From the NCBI GenBank assembly GCA_017539565.1, contig JAFYCS010000040.1, forward strand, positions 22,510 through 86,509: 64,000 bases of DNA. The letters are read 5' to 3'. Every line of letters begins with the position of its first letter. Within the stretch, counting starts at the first letter, position 1. The stretch is from Lachnospiraceae bacterium. GTDB lineage: Bacteria > Bacillota > Clostridia > Lachnospirales > Lachnospiraceae. The notes beneath the pieces are model-generated. The model saw nothing but the letters and a program-made list of their open reading frames with translations, was not told the origin of the DNA and did not search any database. Both the position numbers and the translations under genes were made by a program. This document shows positions 54,197 through 63,928 of this stretch, piece after piece.

Positions 54197-57100
54197 ATGA
54201 ATGAGATAATACTGGAGATATCAGCGTTTGGCGTTGCCCTTTTCTGTTTTGTGGATTGTCTGAAAAACAGAAAAGGATTGTATGAATCGGTAGGCAAAGG
54301 ATGGATAAATAAACTTAAGGATCAGCATTATGCTTATCTGTGTCTTTTGTTTACTCTTATGATATCTGCACTTTCTTCAGTACTCGAGGTCAGTATGGAG
54401 AAGTATTTCTCTTTCAAGAGTGCTGCCATACTGAATATCCTCAATCAGATCTACTTTATTTTCCATACACTGCTTTCGCTGATGTACGCTTTTTATATTA
54501 TAAACATAACCGGTGAACTTAAAAAGACAAAGAAAAGGTTTTTTTACATCTTTGTATCTCCCATGGTTCTGGCAGAGCTGCTGATAATCACCAATCCTCT
54601 GACAAAGCTTTTATTCTATGTTGATGAAAACCTGGTATATCAGAGGGGCAGCTGTTTATGGACTCTGTATGTAGTTGCTGTTTTCTATGTTCTGTACGGT
54701 ATAGCCTTTTTCATGAAGCATATGGAACACATATCAAAACCGGACAGGGCATCGGTATTCATACTGATGTTCATAGCTGTGCTCGGTATTGCCATTCAGG
54801 GTATATTTTCCATAACAGTTGAGCTTTTCTTTGAGGCTATAGGTTTTCTCGGTTTCATGCTCCTGCTGGAAGTAAGGGAAAGTACGGAGAGATACGGAAA
54901 CAAGGGGAAGATGAGCAAGAGCTTTATACTTATTATAGCGCTTATCTTTCTTACAGTCATAGCCATGAACATCAATCTTATCTATCATGCCGGTACCGAT
55001 CAGAGCGGCAGGATAGGAGAGACCCAGATCAATAATCTTAAAGGTGAACTGCAGCAGACTATTTCCGATTCGGAGAGTCATCTGCTGCGTTTTTCAATGG
55101 GACTCGAACAGCTTATCAATGATGATGCTGCATATGAGGAAAAAGAGCAGTATATAAATGAGCAGAAGCAATACTATCTGGATGTAAGTGCGGGAGCCTG
55201 CATAAATACATATGCAGCGGCACCGGACTGGGGTGTGTTTCCCGATTTTGATGATATGCCTCCGGAATATCATCCTGTTGAGAGAGTATGGTATACCGGA
55301 GCCAAAGGCTGTCCCGGAGATGTATATATTTCCAAACCGTATATAGATGCCAATACAGGTTTACTGTGTTATACCTTTTCAAATATCCTTTCCGACGGGG
55401 AAACAGTTACCGCCATGGATTATACTCTTGGAAGGGTTCAGGACATAGTCGAAAGGATGGCCGGCGGCGATGATCAGTTCGCGATGATAGTAACGGATGA
55501 CGGAACGATAGTCGGATGCACAGATGAAGAACACCAGGGCAAGGTGTTGTCAGAAGTTTTACCACAGTATACGGATGCATATGAAAGAGTAAAGGCTTCC
55601 AATACCCACAGGAGTTTTAATACAAAGATCGACGGCGAGGCCAAGATAGTATTTGGCAGCGAGACCAATAACGGATGGAGACTGATCCTGGTAGTGGATT
55701 ATTCCGCATTTTATTCGGAAATAACAAACCGTATGATAATGCTGGGAGCCATAGACCTTCTGATGGTAGCGGTCATCATAGTTTTCTACATGGTGAGTAT
55801 CAACAATCAGGAGAGAGCAGAAGAAACACTGGCTGCGACAAAGAATTTTATTTCATCTCTTTCCGGAGATCTGAGGGATCCTCTGAATGAGATAATGCGT
55901 ATCAGTGATTCCTACGGGAATCAGGGAGATTCCGAAGACGCATTCCGCGATATCAGTTCGGCGGGTAACAGGCTGAAAGAGAAGCTGGATAATCTGTTTT
56001 CGTATTCAAACATATTGCGGAGCAACAGCCAGGCTGAAGAGACGGAGCAGAGGAAAATCCACAACAGAGGTACGGCGGCGAGTAAGTTTATCAGAAATGC
56101 AGTAACCGGTATAATGATAGTGGCAATGTTCCTGGGTCTGGCGATGTTCACTGCCACAACCTCCAGATGGGGGTCTGCACGTATCAGCAAGGAAGCGGAC
56201 AGATACGGTAATGAAGTGACACTGTGGATGCAGCAGAAGCAGAGTATACTGCGTATGTTTGCAGATGTTATAGCTGCCGATCCTACGGTATTGAATGATT
56301 ATGATTCTGCGGTGGCATGGCTTGATGAGATCGCCAAAAACTACAGTGAAATGACTTTTGCATACATGGCTAATCCTTATAATACGGAACATGCCATAAT
56401 CATGAACAACGGCTGGGTGCCTGATGAAGATTATAAGGTAGAGGAACGTCAGTGGTATATAGATACCGAGCGTTCCGGTGACGGTTACAGTATATCCGCT
56501 CCATATTTCGATGCCCAGACCGGATTGTACTGTATAACATTTTCCAGGACCGTTTATTCCTCGGACGGAGAATTTCTGGGTATCTTTGCCATCGACTGTC
56601 TGCTGGATAAGCTGATAGATGTGCTGGATGACAGTTATAATGCAGAGAGTTATGCATTCATGGTAGACCAGGACGGTATCATCATAAATCATCCCAATAA
56701 GGCATATGAGATAAGTGCTGCAGGCGGAGTGAATATTGAAGATACGGAATATATGGATGTCTTCTATAAAGGCGATGTGTTCTGGATGAAGGATTATGAC
56801 GGACGTATCGTTACCTGCTGTACACAGAAAAGTTCGCTGTCCGGCTTTACCGTTATCGTGGTACAGAGCTGGTGGAGCATATACGGGATCCTTCTGATAG
56901 TGGGTATGATATTCTTTGTTCTGATCACAGGATCCATCATTGCAGTAGTCAGCCTGATAAGCAGGTTTGCATTATGGCAGGAGGAAACCAATGCCAAGCT
57001 CGTGGAAGCGGCCGATACCGCAGTTGCAGCAGAAAAAGCAAAATCACGTTTCTTGGCCCAGATGTCCCATGAGATACGAACACCCATCAATGCAGTGCTG

Positions 57101-58660
57101 GGTATGAACGAGATGATACTGCGTGAATCGGATGATCCTTCCATTATGGACTATGCCGGAAATATACGATCCGCCGGTAAGAATCTGCTGGGACTTATAA
57201 ACACCATACTCGACTTCTCAAAGATAGAAGAAGGCAAGATGGAGATCATACCCGTAAGGTATGATACCGCTGCGATGATAGGCAATATCATCAATTCGGT
57301 CTCACAGAGAGCAGAGGATAAGGGGCTTGTATTTGAGGCACATATAGACAGCGATCTTCCGACGGCAATGTACGGTGATGATATGAGAGTGACGCAGGTG
57401 GTGGTAAATCTGCTGACCAACGCCGTAAAATACACCAGGGAAGGAAGAGTTGACCTGTATATCAGCGGGGAAAAGAAAGAAGAAGAAACTCTTGCTTTAA
57501 AAATGTCTGTTAAGGATACAGGTATAGGTATCAAAGAGGAAGATATAGGCAGGCTGTTTGAATCCTTTACAAGACTGGAAGAAAAGAGAAACAGGAATAT
57601 AGAAGGAACCGGACTGGGTATGGCCATAGTTAACAGACTCCTTCATATGATGGATTCTTCTCTTCAGGTTGAGAGTGTATATGGGGAAGGATCGACATTT
57701 TCATTTACCGTAAAGCAGAAGATAGTCGATGCTGCACCTATAGGAGATTATGAGAAGAAGATAAAGGAAGCGATAGAGAAGAGAGATGATGATAAGTATC
57801 TTTATGCTCCCGATGCACGTATGCTGGCTGTTGATGATAACGATATGAACCTTAAGGTTATTACCAACCTGCTCAAGCTTAACGGGATCGTGCCGGATAA
57901 AGCATCATCCGGAGCCGATGCCCTTAAAATGCTTAAGGAAAACAGATACGATATCGTATTGCTGGATCACATGATGCCTCAGATGGACGGCCTGGAGACT
58001 CTTCAGAAAGCAAAAGAAGATGATCTGATAGCGGAGGGATGTACGGTGATCGCCCTTACGGCTAATGCAGTGGTCGGAGCCAGGGAAAAGTATCTGGAAG
58101 CAGGTTTTGATGATTATCTTTCCAAGCCTGTGGAAGTGGCAGCACTGGAGAGGATGCTGGAGAAATATCTGCCTGAAGATAAATGGACCCTGCGCAGCAG
58201 ATCTGAGAAGAAGGAAGCAGCTAAGGAAGAAGCCAACGAAGATAAAAAACAGACTGTTGGCGGTATCAACATGGAGGAAGGCCTTAAGTATTGTGCCGGT
58301 GATGAGGAGTTTTACCGCAGCCTGTTAAGAGAGTATCAGGATACTTATCCCGAAAGAACACAGGAACTGGTAACAGCGCTTGATGCTTCGGATATGGGTA
58401 ATTATGCAGTGAAGGTACATGCATTAAAGAGCGTATCACGCACTATCGGTGCAACAGAGCTTGCAGATGCCGCATTTGAACTGGAAAAGGCTGCTAAAGC
58501 CGGAGATATCGATACTGTAAAGGAAAAACATCCTGTCATGCTTGAAGAATACAAGAGGATCATAACTGTGATAGAGGGCATGAACCTTCCTGTAAACAAG
58601 TCTGAGGATACAGACGGGGATGATGATGACGATGATATAATTGAATTCTTCCCGGAGTGA
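54197..58660 (+). CDS. Double-Cache hybrid histidine kinase (HisKA-HATPase-REC-HPt) with vestigial kinase remnant
   Basis: A 1487-aa membrane sensor. About seven helices occupy residues 1-235; an eighth (242-262) leads to a Cache-like extracellular domain (about 270-505, AAAPDWGVFPDFDD to WRLILVVDYSAF). After a helix comes a HisKA-like stretch FISSLSGDLRDPLNEIMRIS (about 551), where Gly557 replaces the phospho-His and no ATPase domain follows. A further helix, a second Cache domain (about 655-890) and another helix lead to an active kinase: H958 in SHEIRTPINAVLG, N-box NLLTNAVKYT, G-boxes DTGIGI and GTGLGMAI, a receiver with D1257, and an HPt with H1408. AGAGGA precedes the ATG. It probably shares the helicase transcript and ends stop-to-stop with a GGDEF gene. 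Confidence 0.88.
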   Translation: MNEIILEISAFGVALFCFVDCLKNRKGLYESVGKGWINKLKDQHYAYLCLLFTLMISALSSVLEVSMEKYFSFKSAAILNILNQIYFIFHTLLSLMYAFYIINITGELKKTKKRFFYIFVSPMVLAELLIITNPLTKLLFYVDENLVYQRGSCLWTLYVVAVFYVLYGIAFFMKHMEHISKPDRASVFILMFIAVLGIAIQGIFSITVELFFEAIGFLGFMLLLEVRESTERYGNKGKMSKSFILIIALIFLTVIAMNINLIYHAGTDQSGRIGETQINNLKGELQQTISDSESHLLRFSMGLEQLINDDAAYEEKEQYINEQKQYYLDVSAGACINTYAAAPDWGVFPDFDDMPPEYHPVERVWYTGAKGCPGDVYISKPYIDANTGLLCYTFSNILSDGETVTAMDYTLGRVQDIVERMAGGDDQFAMIVTDDGTIVGCTDEEHQGKVLSEVLPQYTDAYERVKASNTHRSFNTKIDGEAKIVFGSETNNGWRLILVVDYSAFYSEITNRMIMLGAIDLLMVAVIIVFYMVSINNQERAEETLAATKNFISSLSGDLRDPLNEIMRISDSYGNQGDSEDAFRDISSAGNRLKEKLDNLFSYSNILRSNSQAEETEQRKIHNRGTAASKFIRNAVTGIMIVAMFLGLAMFTATTSRWGSARISKEADRYGNEVTLWMQQKQSILRMFADVIAADPTVLNDYDSAVAWLDEIAKNYSEMTFAYMANPYNTEHAIIMNNGWVPDEDYKVEERQWYIDTERSGDGYSISAPYFDAQTGLYCITFSRTVYSSDGEFLGIFAIDCLLDKLIDVLDDSYNAESYAFMVDQDGIIINHPNKAYEISAAGGVNIEDTEYMDVFYKGDVFWMKDYDGRIVTCCTQKSSLSGFTVIVVQSWWSIYGILLIVGMIFFVLITGSIIAVVSLISRFALWQEETNAKLVEAADTAVAAEKAKSRFLAQMSHEIRTPINAVLGMNEMILRESDDPSIMDYAGNIRSAGKNLLGLINTILDFSKIEEGKMEIIPVRYDTAAMIGNIINSVSQRAEDKGLVFEAHIDSDLPTAMYGDDMRVTQVVVNLLTNAVKYTREGRVDLYISGEKKEEETLALKMSVKDTGIGIKEEDIGRLFESFTRLEEKRNRNIEGTGLGMAIVNRLLHMMDSSLQVESVYGEGSTFSFTVKQKIVDAAPIGDYEKKIKEAIEKRDDDKYLYAPDARMLAVDDNDMNLKVITNLLKLNGIVPDKASSGADALKMLKENRYDIVLLDHMMPQMDGLETLQKAKEDDLIAEGCTVIALTANAVVGAREKYLEAGFDDYLSKPVEVAALERMLEKYLPEDKWTLRSRSEKKEAAKEEANEDKKQTVGGINMEEGLKYCAGDEEFYRSLLREYQDTYPERTQELVTALDASDMGNYAVKVHALKSVSRTIGATELADAAFELEKAAKAGDIDTVKEKHPVMLEEYKRIITVIEGMNLPVNKSEDTDGDDDDDDIIEFFPE

Positions 58661-60052
58661 TCAGCGTCTGATGAGCATTTCGGGATGCTCTTCGTAGAAT
58701 TTTTCCTTATCCCTGTACATCTTTTTATCAGCCTCATGCAGGGCAAGACGTACGTCTTCGCCTGCTTCACAGTAGCAGCTGCCCACTGCGAAGCATACAT
58801 GGTCGAAGTCCTGTTCGCTGTCTGCAAGGACTTTCAGGGAATTTACGCATGTATAGAATTCATATTCATTGATGCCCGGTGCGAATACCATGAATTCGTC
58901 ACCGCCGGCACGGTAGACTTCGTAGCCGTCAAAGATATCTCTGAGTATATTTGCGGCACGGCGAAGAAGTTCATCGCCGCTGGCATGTCCTGAGGTATCG
59001 TTGGTATACTTAAGTGCGTTAAGGTCGGCAAAAACCACACCGAAAGGCACACTGGAACTGGTACTGTATGAGTCGATACGGTTGTTCATGGCGTTGCGGT
59101 TATACACGCCGGTAAGCAGGTCTGTACGGCTCATTCTTTCCATTCTTTCAAACAGCTGTTTATTAGCCAGTTCTCCGGAGAGTATGAAGGTGGTAACTTC
59201 CAGGATCCCCTTTATGGCAATGGCTTTTTCGGTATCAAAATTAACGGCCCAGATAAAGCCCAATATTTCATTGTTTGATTTAAGCGGATATAAAACTACG
59301 CTGTTTATGCCGCCGTGTTCAAGAGAAGCTGCCCACTCCGGATTAACTTCTTTTAAGACATTAAATTCTCTCTCGTCGCTGACAACGATGCAGTTACTGC
59401 CGTTTAAGGTATCGATCCAGGATTCTACGATATTAAAGAAATCATCACTGATATACGTGTCCATGGGAAGCAGGCCGCATCCGCCGCGGATATCTTCACA
59501 TAATACTGAACATACACGTTTGTTAAAATCGGTAAGAAGTATGCAGCAGCGGTCAGCGTCACACATTTCGCGGATATCGCAGATTATGGAATCCATGGCT
59601 TCATTGAAATCGTCGGTCTCACGCAGGCGTATACAGGTTTTAAGAACCTGTCCGGCCGACTCGCCGGAAGTATCGGCAAGCTTATCTGCATCAACATTTT
59701 CATCCATGTCATAGGAGAACAGACAATAGCTCAAACCGTCTTCGCCGGAACGCAGAGGCAGCGCAAATAATGAAAGCCAGGCATTAAATACAGGGGCGTT
59801 TACATACGAATGGATGGGTTTTTTCTCTATTATACAGTTCATGCAGAGGTTTTCGAAGTTAAGATCCCTGTCCATGTAATCTGTATAGAGCTTGTTGGGT
59901 ACAAACTCTTTTCCGCGGTCAAGTATAGCCTTTTTATAGAGGTCGTTTGCGGCTACCAGCCTGAAAACGCCGTAGTCCTCACCTCCGCTCAGATTGACGG
60001 AAACGACTACAGCCAATTGCTCATAACTGTCTACGATAGCCTGATGATCCAT
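58661..60052 (-). CDS. GAF-GGDEF diguanylate cyclase
   Basis: A 463-aa soluble protein starting at the ATG with GGAGGG 9 nt upstream. The N-terminal 140 residues are a PAS-like or unrecognised sensor domain; about 150-285 is a GAF domain (DFNEAMDSIICDIREMCDADRCCILLTD, then VVLYPLKSNNEILGFIWAV); 300-463 is a diguanylate cyclase with DLLTGVYNRNAMNNRI and an intact GGDEF motif in YRAGGDEFMVFAP. It should make c-di-GMP in response to a small molecule. No receiver or membrane segment. Its stop codon directly abuts that of the hybrid kinase on the other strand, without any terminator between. Confidence 0.88.
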   Translation of the reverse strand: MDHQAIVDSYEQLAVVVSVNLSGGEDYGVFRLVAANDLYKKAILDRGKEFVPNKLYTDYMDRDLNFENLCMNCIIEKKPIHSYVNAPVFNAWLSLFALPLRSGEDGLSYCLFSYDMDENVDADKLADTSGESAGQVLKTCIRLRETDDFNEAMDSIICDIREMCDADRCCILLTDFNKRVCSVLCEDIRGGCGLLPMDTYISDDFFNIVESWIDTLNGSNCIVVSDEREFNVLKEVNPEWAASLEHGGINSVVLYPLKSNNEILGFIWAVNFDTEKAIAIKGILEVTTFILSGELANKQLFERMERMSRTDLLTGVYNRNAMNNRIDSYSTSSSVPFGVVFADLNALKYTNDTSGHASGDELLRRAANILRDIFDGYEVYRAGGDEFMVFAPGINEYEFYTCVNSLKVLADSEQDFDHVCFAVGSCYCEAGEDVRLALHEADKKMYRDKEKFYEEHPEMLIRR

Positions 60053-60087
60053 AACGTAACCCTCCGCTGTAAACGACAAACATCTAC

Positions 60088-60121
60088 ATTATATTGTGCC
60101 TTGAAAAGGGTTTTTTGTCAA
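60088..60121 (-). promoter_or_regulatory. Promoter of the GAF-GGDEF gene
   Basis: Minus strand: -35 TTGACA (60116-60121). Two -10 boxes are possible: CACAAT (60093-60098) at 17 bp, or the overlapping TATAAT (60088-60093) at a 22-bp distance. Either gives a leader of about 30 nt. Confidence 0.55.
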
Positions 60122-60182
60122 CCTGTTTAAATAAATGGTAAATCAGCAAATGATTGATATACGGGCAATACAGCTTTATGTC

Positions 60183-60211
60183 TTGCAGACGGCATGATAT
60201 GAAGCTATAAT
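60183..60211 (+). promoter_or_regulatory. Promoter of the small membrane protein gene
   Basis: -35 TTGCAG (60183-60188), 17 bp, -10 TATAAT (60206-60211); AAGGAGAG follows before the ATG at 60245. Confidence 0.7.
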
Positions 60212-60244
60212 AGAGGAACACCATATATAGAAGGAGAGCCGGAA

Positions 60245-60646
60245 ATGGGAAATTGGGGAGATGATACCGATTATGAGGTAAAGGCGCTGAAGGATTATGA
60301 GTTTCCTTTTACCTTTAATTTCAAAAAAATCTATATAAACGTAGATGAAGTATCCGAAAGGACGCTGGAAGTAACGGATAAGCATCCGAAGGATTCTCTT
60401 ATGAAGTTATGGGCGGGCACCATCGTCGGATTTTTCATTTTCATGCTGTTCACATATAAACTGCTGGCGCTGGTAATGATCCCGTTTTTTGCATTCTATC
60501 TTCTGGCTCTGGTCCGGGTATACAAGTGCTGGAAAGGTTTTAAATACAGCGGTGTACAGTACTGGGTTATGAGTATAGCTGCTCTGATAGCAGCCTTTGC
60601 ACTGTCACGTGTGGTACAGTATCTGTTCCTTAAGCTGATCGGATAG
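60245..60646 (+). CDS. Uncharacterised small membrane protein
   Basis: A 133-aa protein with a soluble N-terminus of about 55 residues (YEVKALKDYEFPFTFNFKKIYINVDEVSERTLEV) and three hydrophobic segments near 60-75, 78-95 and 107-130. No family is recognised. AAGGAGAG precedes the ATG and it has its own promoter. It is followed after 84 nt by an ABC permease gene that seems to have a separate extended -10 (TGCTACAAT ending at 60703). Confidence 0.6.
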   Translation: MGNWGDDTDYEVKALKDYEFPFTFNFKKIYINVDEVSERTLEVTDKHPKDSLMKLWAGTIVGFFIFMLFTYKLLALVMIPFFAFYLLALVRVYKCWKGFKYSGVQYWVMSIAALIAAFALSRVVQYLFLKLIG

Positions 60647-60730
60647 GGAAAAGATAACTTTAATAGTTTCTTAAAGATTGGAAAATATGAAACATGCTAC
60701 AATCTCACCATCAGGAAGGGAGATCGTGGC

Positions 60731-63160
60731 ATGTTTTTTAAAATGTTAAAAAATGACCTGAAGGCACATAAGGGTCTGAACATCATATTATTCTTTTTCA
60801 TTATCAGTGCATCGATAATATCTGTCGTTGCGGCAAATCTCATGTATATGGAACTGGTGGGCAGGGGGCGTACCGATAAGATCTGCAATATCGCCAATAT
60901 CGTCGTAAATATTAATACCGGTATGGGAAGGATGGAGGAAAAAGAACAGCTGCTCATTGACTGGATGGAACAGAGCAGCATGGTGGAAGAAGGAGAGCTT
61001 AAGGAATTCATTAAGATAGGAGACGGGGAGTTTTCCGTAAACGGTGTCTTTGCAAGTGATGACAGCTTTCCTTATCATAAAAGTATCCATCTGACAACAG
61101 CATCTTCAAGGGTGAACCTTTTATACAACGATGAGGACAAGCGCTTTTCGCTGGAGTCCGGGAGCATTGCCATAAGTTATAATCTTTCGGATATAGCGGG
61201 GATAAAAAAGGGTGATGAGATAAGGATCACAAGCCAGCTGGGAAGGATATACAGTTTTACAGTGGCGCAGATCTATAAGACTCCCTTTGATATGGGCTGC
61301 GAAGAAGTGATAATATCAGGCCCGGACTTTGAGAGGATGAAAGCAGATGAACCGTTGCGGACGGTTAAACTGATCCTGAAAGCCGGAAGTATCGGATATG
61401 CAAAGCGTATCCAGTATGATATGTACGAGATGACCCTGGATGATGAACCGGCGGTGTTCGCAGCCAATACGTATGAGTATACTCCCGAGATAGATCCCGA
61501 CTATACTGTTTTAGTGGTCATATCATATTTCCTGATGGTGATGAGCATAATGATCATCATAATCATGCTGATAACTATCAGATATATGATGATGGCAGCC
61601 ATAAAACAGGAAGAAAAAGAGATAGGCATGATGCGCGCGATAGGAGTTGATTCCTTCCGTTACCGCTGGATGTTTGCCGCGACCTATATAACCTTTGCGG
61701 TGATAGGCGGCATAGCCGGGATAACTGCAGGAGAGCCGCTGGCAAGATTTATACTCAGGAAATTCTGTGCAAATATGATAACCAGGGACCGTTTTATGAT
61801 ACAGAAAACAGGTCTTATAGTATCGCTTGGTATCGTCGTTCTGATCATAGCATTTTCTGCAGTGATGATGAGGCGTATCAGGAAGATATCCATTGTAGAG
61901 GCAATACACGGTAAGAATATCGGCGAGCGTTTTGATAAGTTTAACCGTGTGGATCTTTACCGGTCAAAGAAGAGTAAGGTTCCGGCGTTTCTTGCACTGG
62001 CAGATATGGCCAACAGCTTTGCGAAATACTCTTTCCTGATCATAAGTTACATGCTGGCAGCGGCGATACTTCTTACAGTATTCAATATAAAGAGTACGGT
62101 TTTAAGCCCGGATTATCAGAAGTGCTTCCTGCGGCCGGAGAGGGATTTCGTATTCTATATCAGCGGAGAGCTGGCTGATTATTATTATCAGAAAGGCGGG
62201 GATTACGAAGGTGCCATAAATGCCTTTGTTGAAGATGTTAACAATGAAGGGATCGCCATGAGCGTACGGTATATGAAAGGTGCTGCAGCAAATATCATAA
62301 TGAATGGTAAAGATGATATAGGATGCAGGCTCTGGTTCGGCGATACCTATAATGAAGGCTTTAAGCTTAAGAAAGGCAGTAAGCTTCCTATCCATGCTAA
62401 TGAAGTTGCAATGAGTTATTTCACTGCAAGAAAAGAAGGTTTTAAGATAGGTGATACCATAACGCTTGAGCTGGATGAGTTTGACGATGATCATATAGCA
62501 TATCATACAGTACAAAGAGAGTTTATCATCACAGGTTTTTTCGACATGATGGAGGAAGGATACCCCGAACTGATAGCCGGAAGAGAGTATAGCGGAGCAG
62601 TAGATTCTTCATTGAATATGACCAATATACATCTGGATGCGCCAAAGTCGGAACACCCGGCGATAATAAAGCGGCTGAAGGAAAGATTCGGAGAGGCTTA
62701 TATTTACAGTTTTGAGGATTCGGTAAGGAGTAACTTCAGTTATATCACAAATACAGTAGACGCTCTTAAGCTGATATTCATTGTGATCGTGGCATTTATA
62801 ATGGCGCTCAACACAACGCTTTATACAACGGTGGATCTGAGCAGCGAGACTCCCGGTATCGCAATGCTTAAATGTGTGGGATTCTCTGATAAAGATATCA
62901 GGAAGTGGCAGATGATCAGGATGGTGATGATACTTGTGATCTCCATACTGCTGGGATATGTGCTGGAGTTCATAGGAGCGGATCTTCTGGCGGGCAGAGT
63001 ATTTGAGATATTCGGTAATACCGGAGTGCACCTTGTGCCCGATCTGCTTGAGAACTTTGTTATCATACCCGCGATCATTATGGTCATAGGAGTAGTGATC
63101 ATGCGTATATGTCTGATGAAGGTAAAGAGTATCAATCTGTGGAATATAAGGGAGGAATAA
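60731..63160 (+). CDS. FtsX/MacB-type ABC transporter permease
   Basis: An 809-aa membrane protein with the duplicated FtsX layout: one helix at 18-38, a long extracytoplasmic region to about 255, three helices (about 258-290, 312-335, 360-385), a fourth helix near 435, a second extracytoplasmic region to about 670, and a final set of three helices. The conserved cytoplasmic loop EKEIGMMRAIGVDSFRYRWMF follows the second helix, and TPGIAMLKCVGFSDKDIRKWQMIRM is its equivalent in the second half. GGGAG precedes the ATG. The ATPase gene starts 2 nt after its stop. Such pairs export peptides or lipids, or act as mechanotransducers; resistance to antimicrobial peptides is one possibility. No two-component genes adjoin. 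Confidence 0.88.
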   Translation: MFFKMLKNDLKAHKGLNIILFFFIISASIISVVAANLMYMELVGRGRTDKICNIANIVVNINTGMGRMEEKEQLLIDWMEQSSMVEEGELKEFIKIGDGEFSVNGVFASDDSFPYHKSIHLTTASSRVNLLYNDEDKRFSLESGSIAISYNLSDIAGIKKGDEIRITSQLGRIYSFTVAQIYKTPFDMGCEEVIISGPDFERMKADEPLRTVKLILKAGSIGYAKRIQYDMYEMTLDDEPAVFAANTYEYTPEIDPDYTVLVVISYFLMVMSIMIIIIMLITIRYMMMAAIKQEEKEIGMMRAIGVDSFRYRWMFAATYITFAVIGGIAGITAGEPLARFILRKFCANMITRDRFMIQKTGLIVSLGIVVLIIAFSAVMMRRIRKISIVEAIHGKNIGERFDKFNRVDLYRSKKSKVPAFLALADMANSFAKYSFLIISYMLAAAILLTVFNIKSTVLSPDYQKCFLRPERDFVFYISGELADYYYQKGGDYEGAINAFVEDVNNEGIAMSVRYMKGAAANIIMNGKDDIGCRLWFGDTYNEGFKLKKGSKLPIHANEVAMSYFTARKEGFKIGDTITLELDEFDDDHIAYHTVQREFIITGFFDMMEEGYPELIAGREYSGAVDSSLNMTNIHLDAPKSEHPAIIKRLKERFGEAYIYSFEDSVRSNFSYITNTVDALKLIFIVIVAFIMALNTTLYTTVDLSSETPGIAMLKCVGFSDKDIRKWQMIRMVMILVISILLGYVLEFIGADLLAGRVFEIFGNTGVHLVPDLLENFVIIPAIIMVIGVVIMRICLMKVKSINLWNIREE

Positions 63161-63162
63161 AA

Positions 63163-63924
63163 ATGGAACCGTTGATAGATGTAAAAGGTCTCTGCAAAAC
63201 CTACATAGTAAACAAATACAGCAACAACGTCCTGCGAAACATCGACTTTACCTTAGATGAGGGTGAGTTCGTGACCATCATGGGACCTTCCGGAAGCGGC
63301 AAGTCCACTATGCTCTATACCATAAGCGGAATGGACAGGGCCACTGCAGGAGAAATAAGCTTTATGGGAAAGACTTATACGGGACTGAATGAAAAAGAGA
63401 TGGCAAAGCTCCGTTTGGTCAGCATGGGCTTTATCTTCCAGCAGATGTACATGATGAGGAAACTGTGCATACTTGATAATATACTGCTTCCCGGATTTCA
63501 CGCCGGACTTGAAGACAGGAAGAAAGTCCGTGAAGAAGCAGAGATGCTGATGCGCCGCTTGGGAATTATGGAGATAGCGGATAACGAGATAAATGAGGTT
63601 TCCGGCGGACAGCTTCAGAGAGCCTGCCTTTGCAGGGCACTCATAAACCACCCCAAAGTGATCTTTGCGGATGAGCCTACAGGTGCACTTAATTCCAAAG
63701 CTGCAGGTGAGGTTATAAACGAGCTGGTAAATGTGAACAGGGAAGGAACTGCGATAATGATGGTTACACATAACGCACGTGTCGCCGCAGCCAGTGATAA
63801 GGTGTTATATCTGATCGACGGTCATATAGAGGGAACCATGGAACTTGGCAAGCTTACGGATGAATCCGACCTGACTCAGCGCGAGCGCCAGCTGAATAAA
63901 TGGTTAATGGAGCAGGGATGGTAG
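63163..63924 (+). CDS. MacB/LolD-type ABC transporter ATPase
   Basis: A 253-aa ATP-binding protein starting at the ATG after GGGAGG (63150-63155). All motifs are canonical: Walker A GPSGSGKST, Q-loop IFQQMYM, signature VSGGQLQR, Walker B VIFADEPTGAL and the H-loop MVTHN. The DEPTGALNSKAAGEV stretch marks the MacB/LolD/FtsE clade that works with FtsX-type permeases. A C-terminal extension of about 30 residues (TDESDLTQRERQLNKWLMEQGW) is typical of the Firmicutes versions. It forms one operon with the permease. Confidence 0.92.
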   Translation: MEPLIDVKGLCKTYIVNKYSNNVLRNIDFTLDEGEFVTIMGPSGSGKSTMLYTISGMDRATAGEISFMGKTYTGLNEKEMAKLRLVSMGFIFQQMYMMRKLCILDNILLPGFHAGLEDRKKVREEAEMLMRRLGIMEIADNEINEVSGGQLQRACLCRALINHPKVIFADEPTGALNSKAAGEVINELVNVNREGTAIMMVTHNARVAAASDKVLYLIDGHIEGTMELGKLTDESDLTQRERQLNKWLMEQGW

Positions 63925-63928
63925 AATC

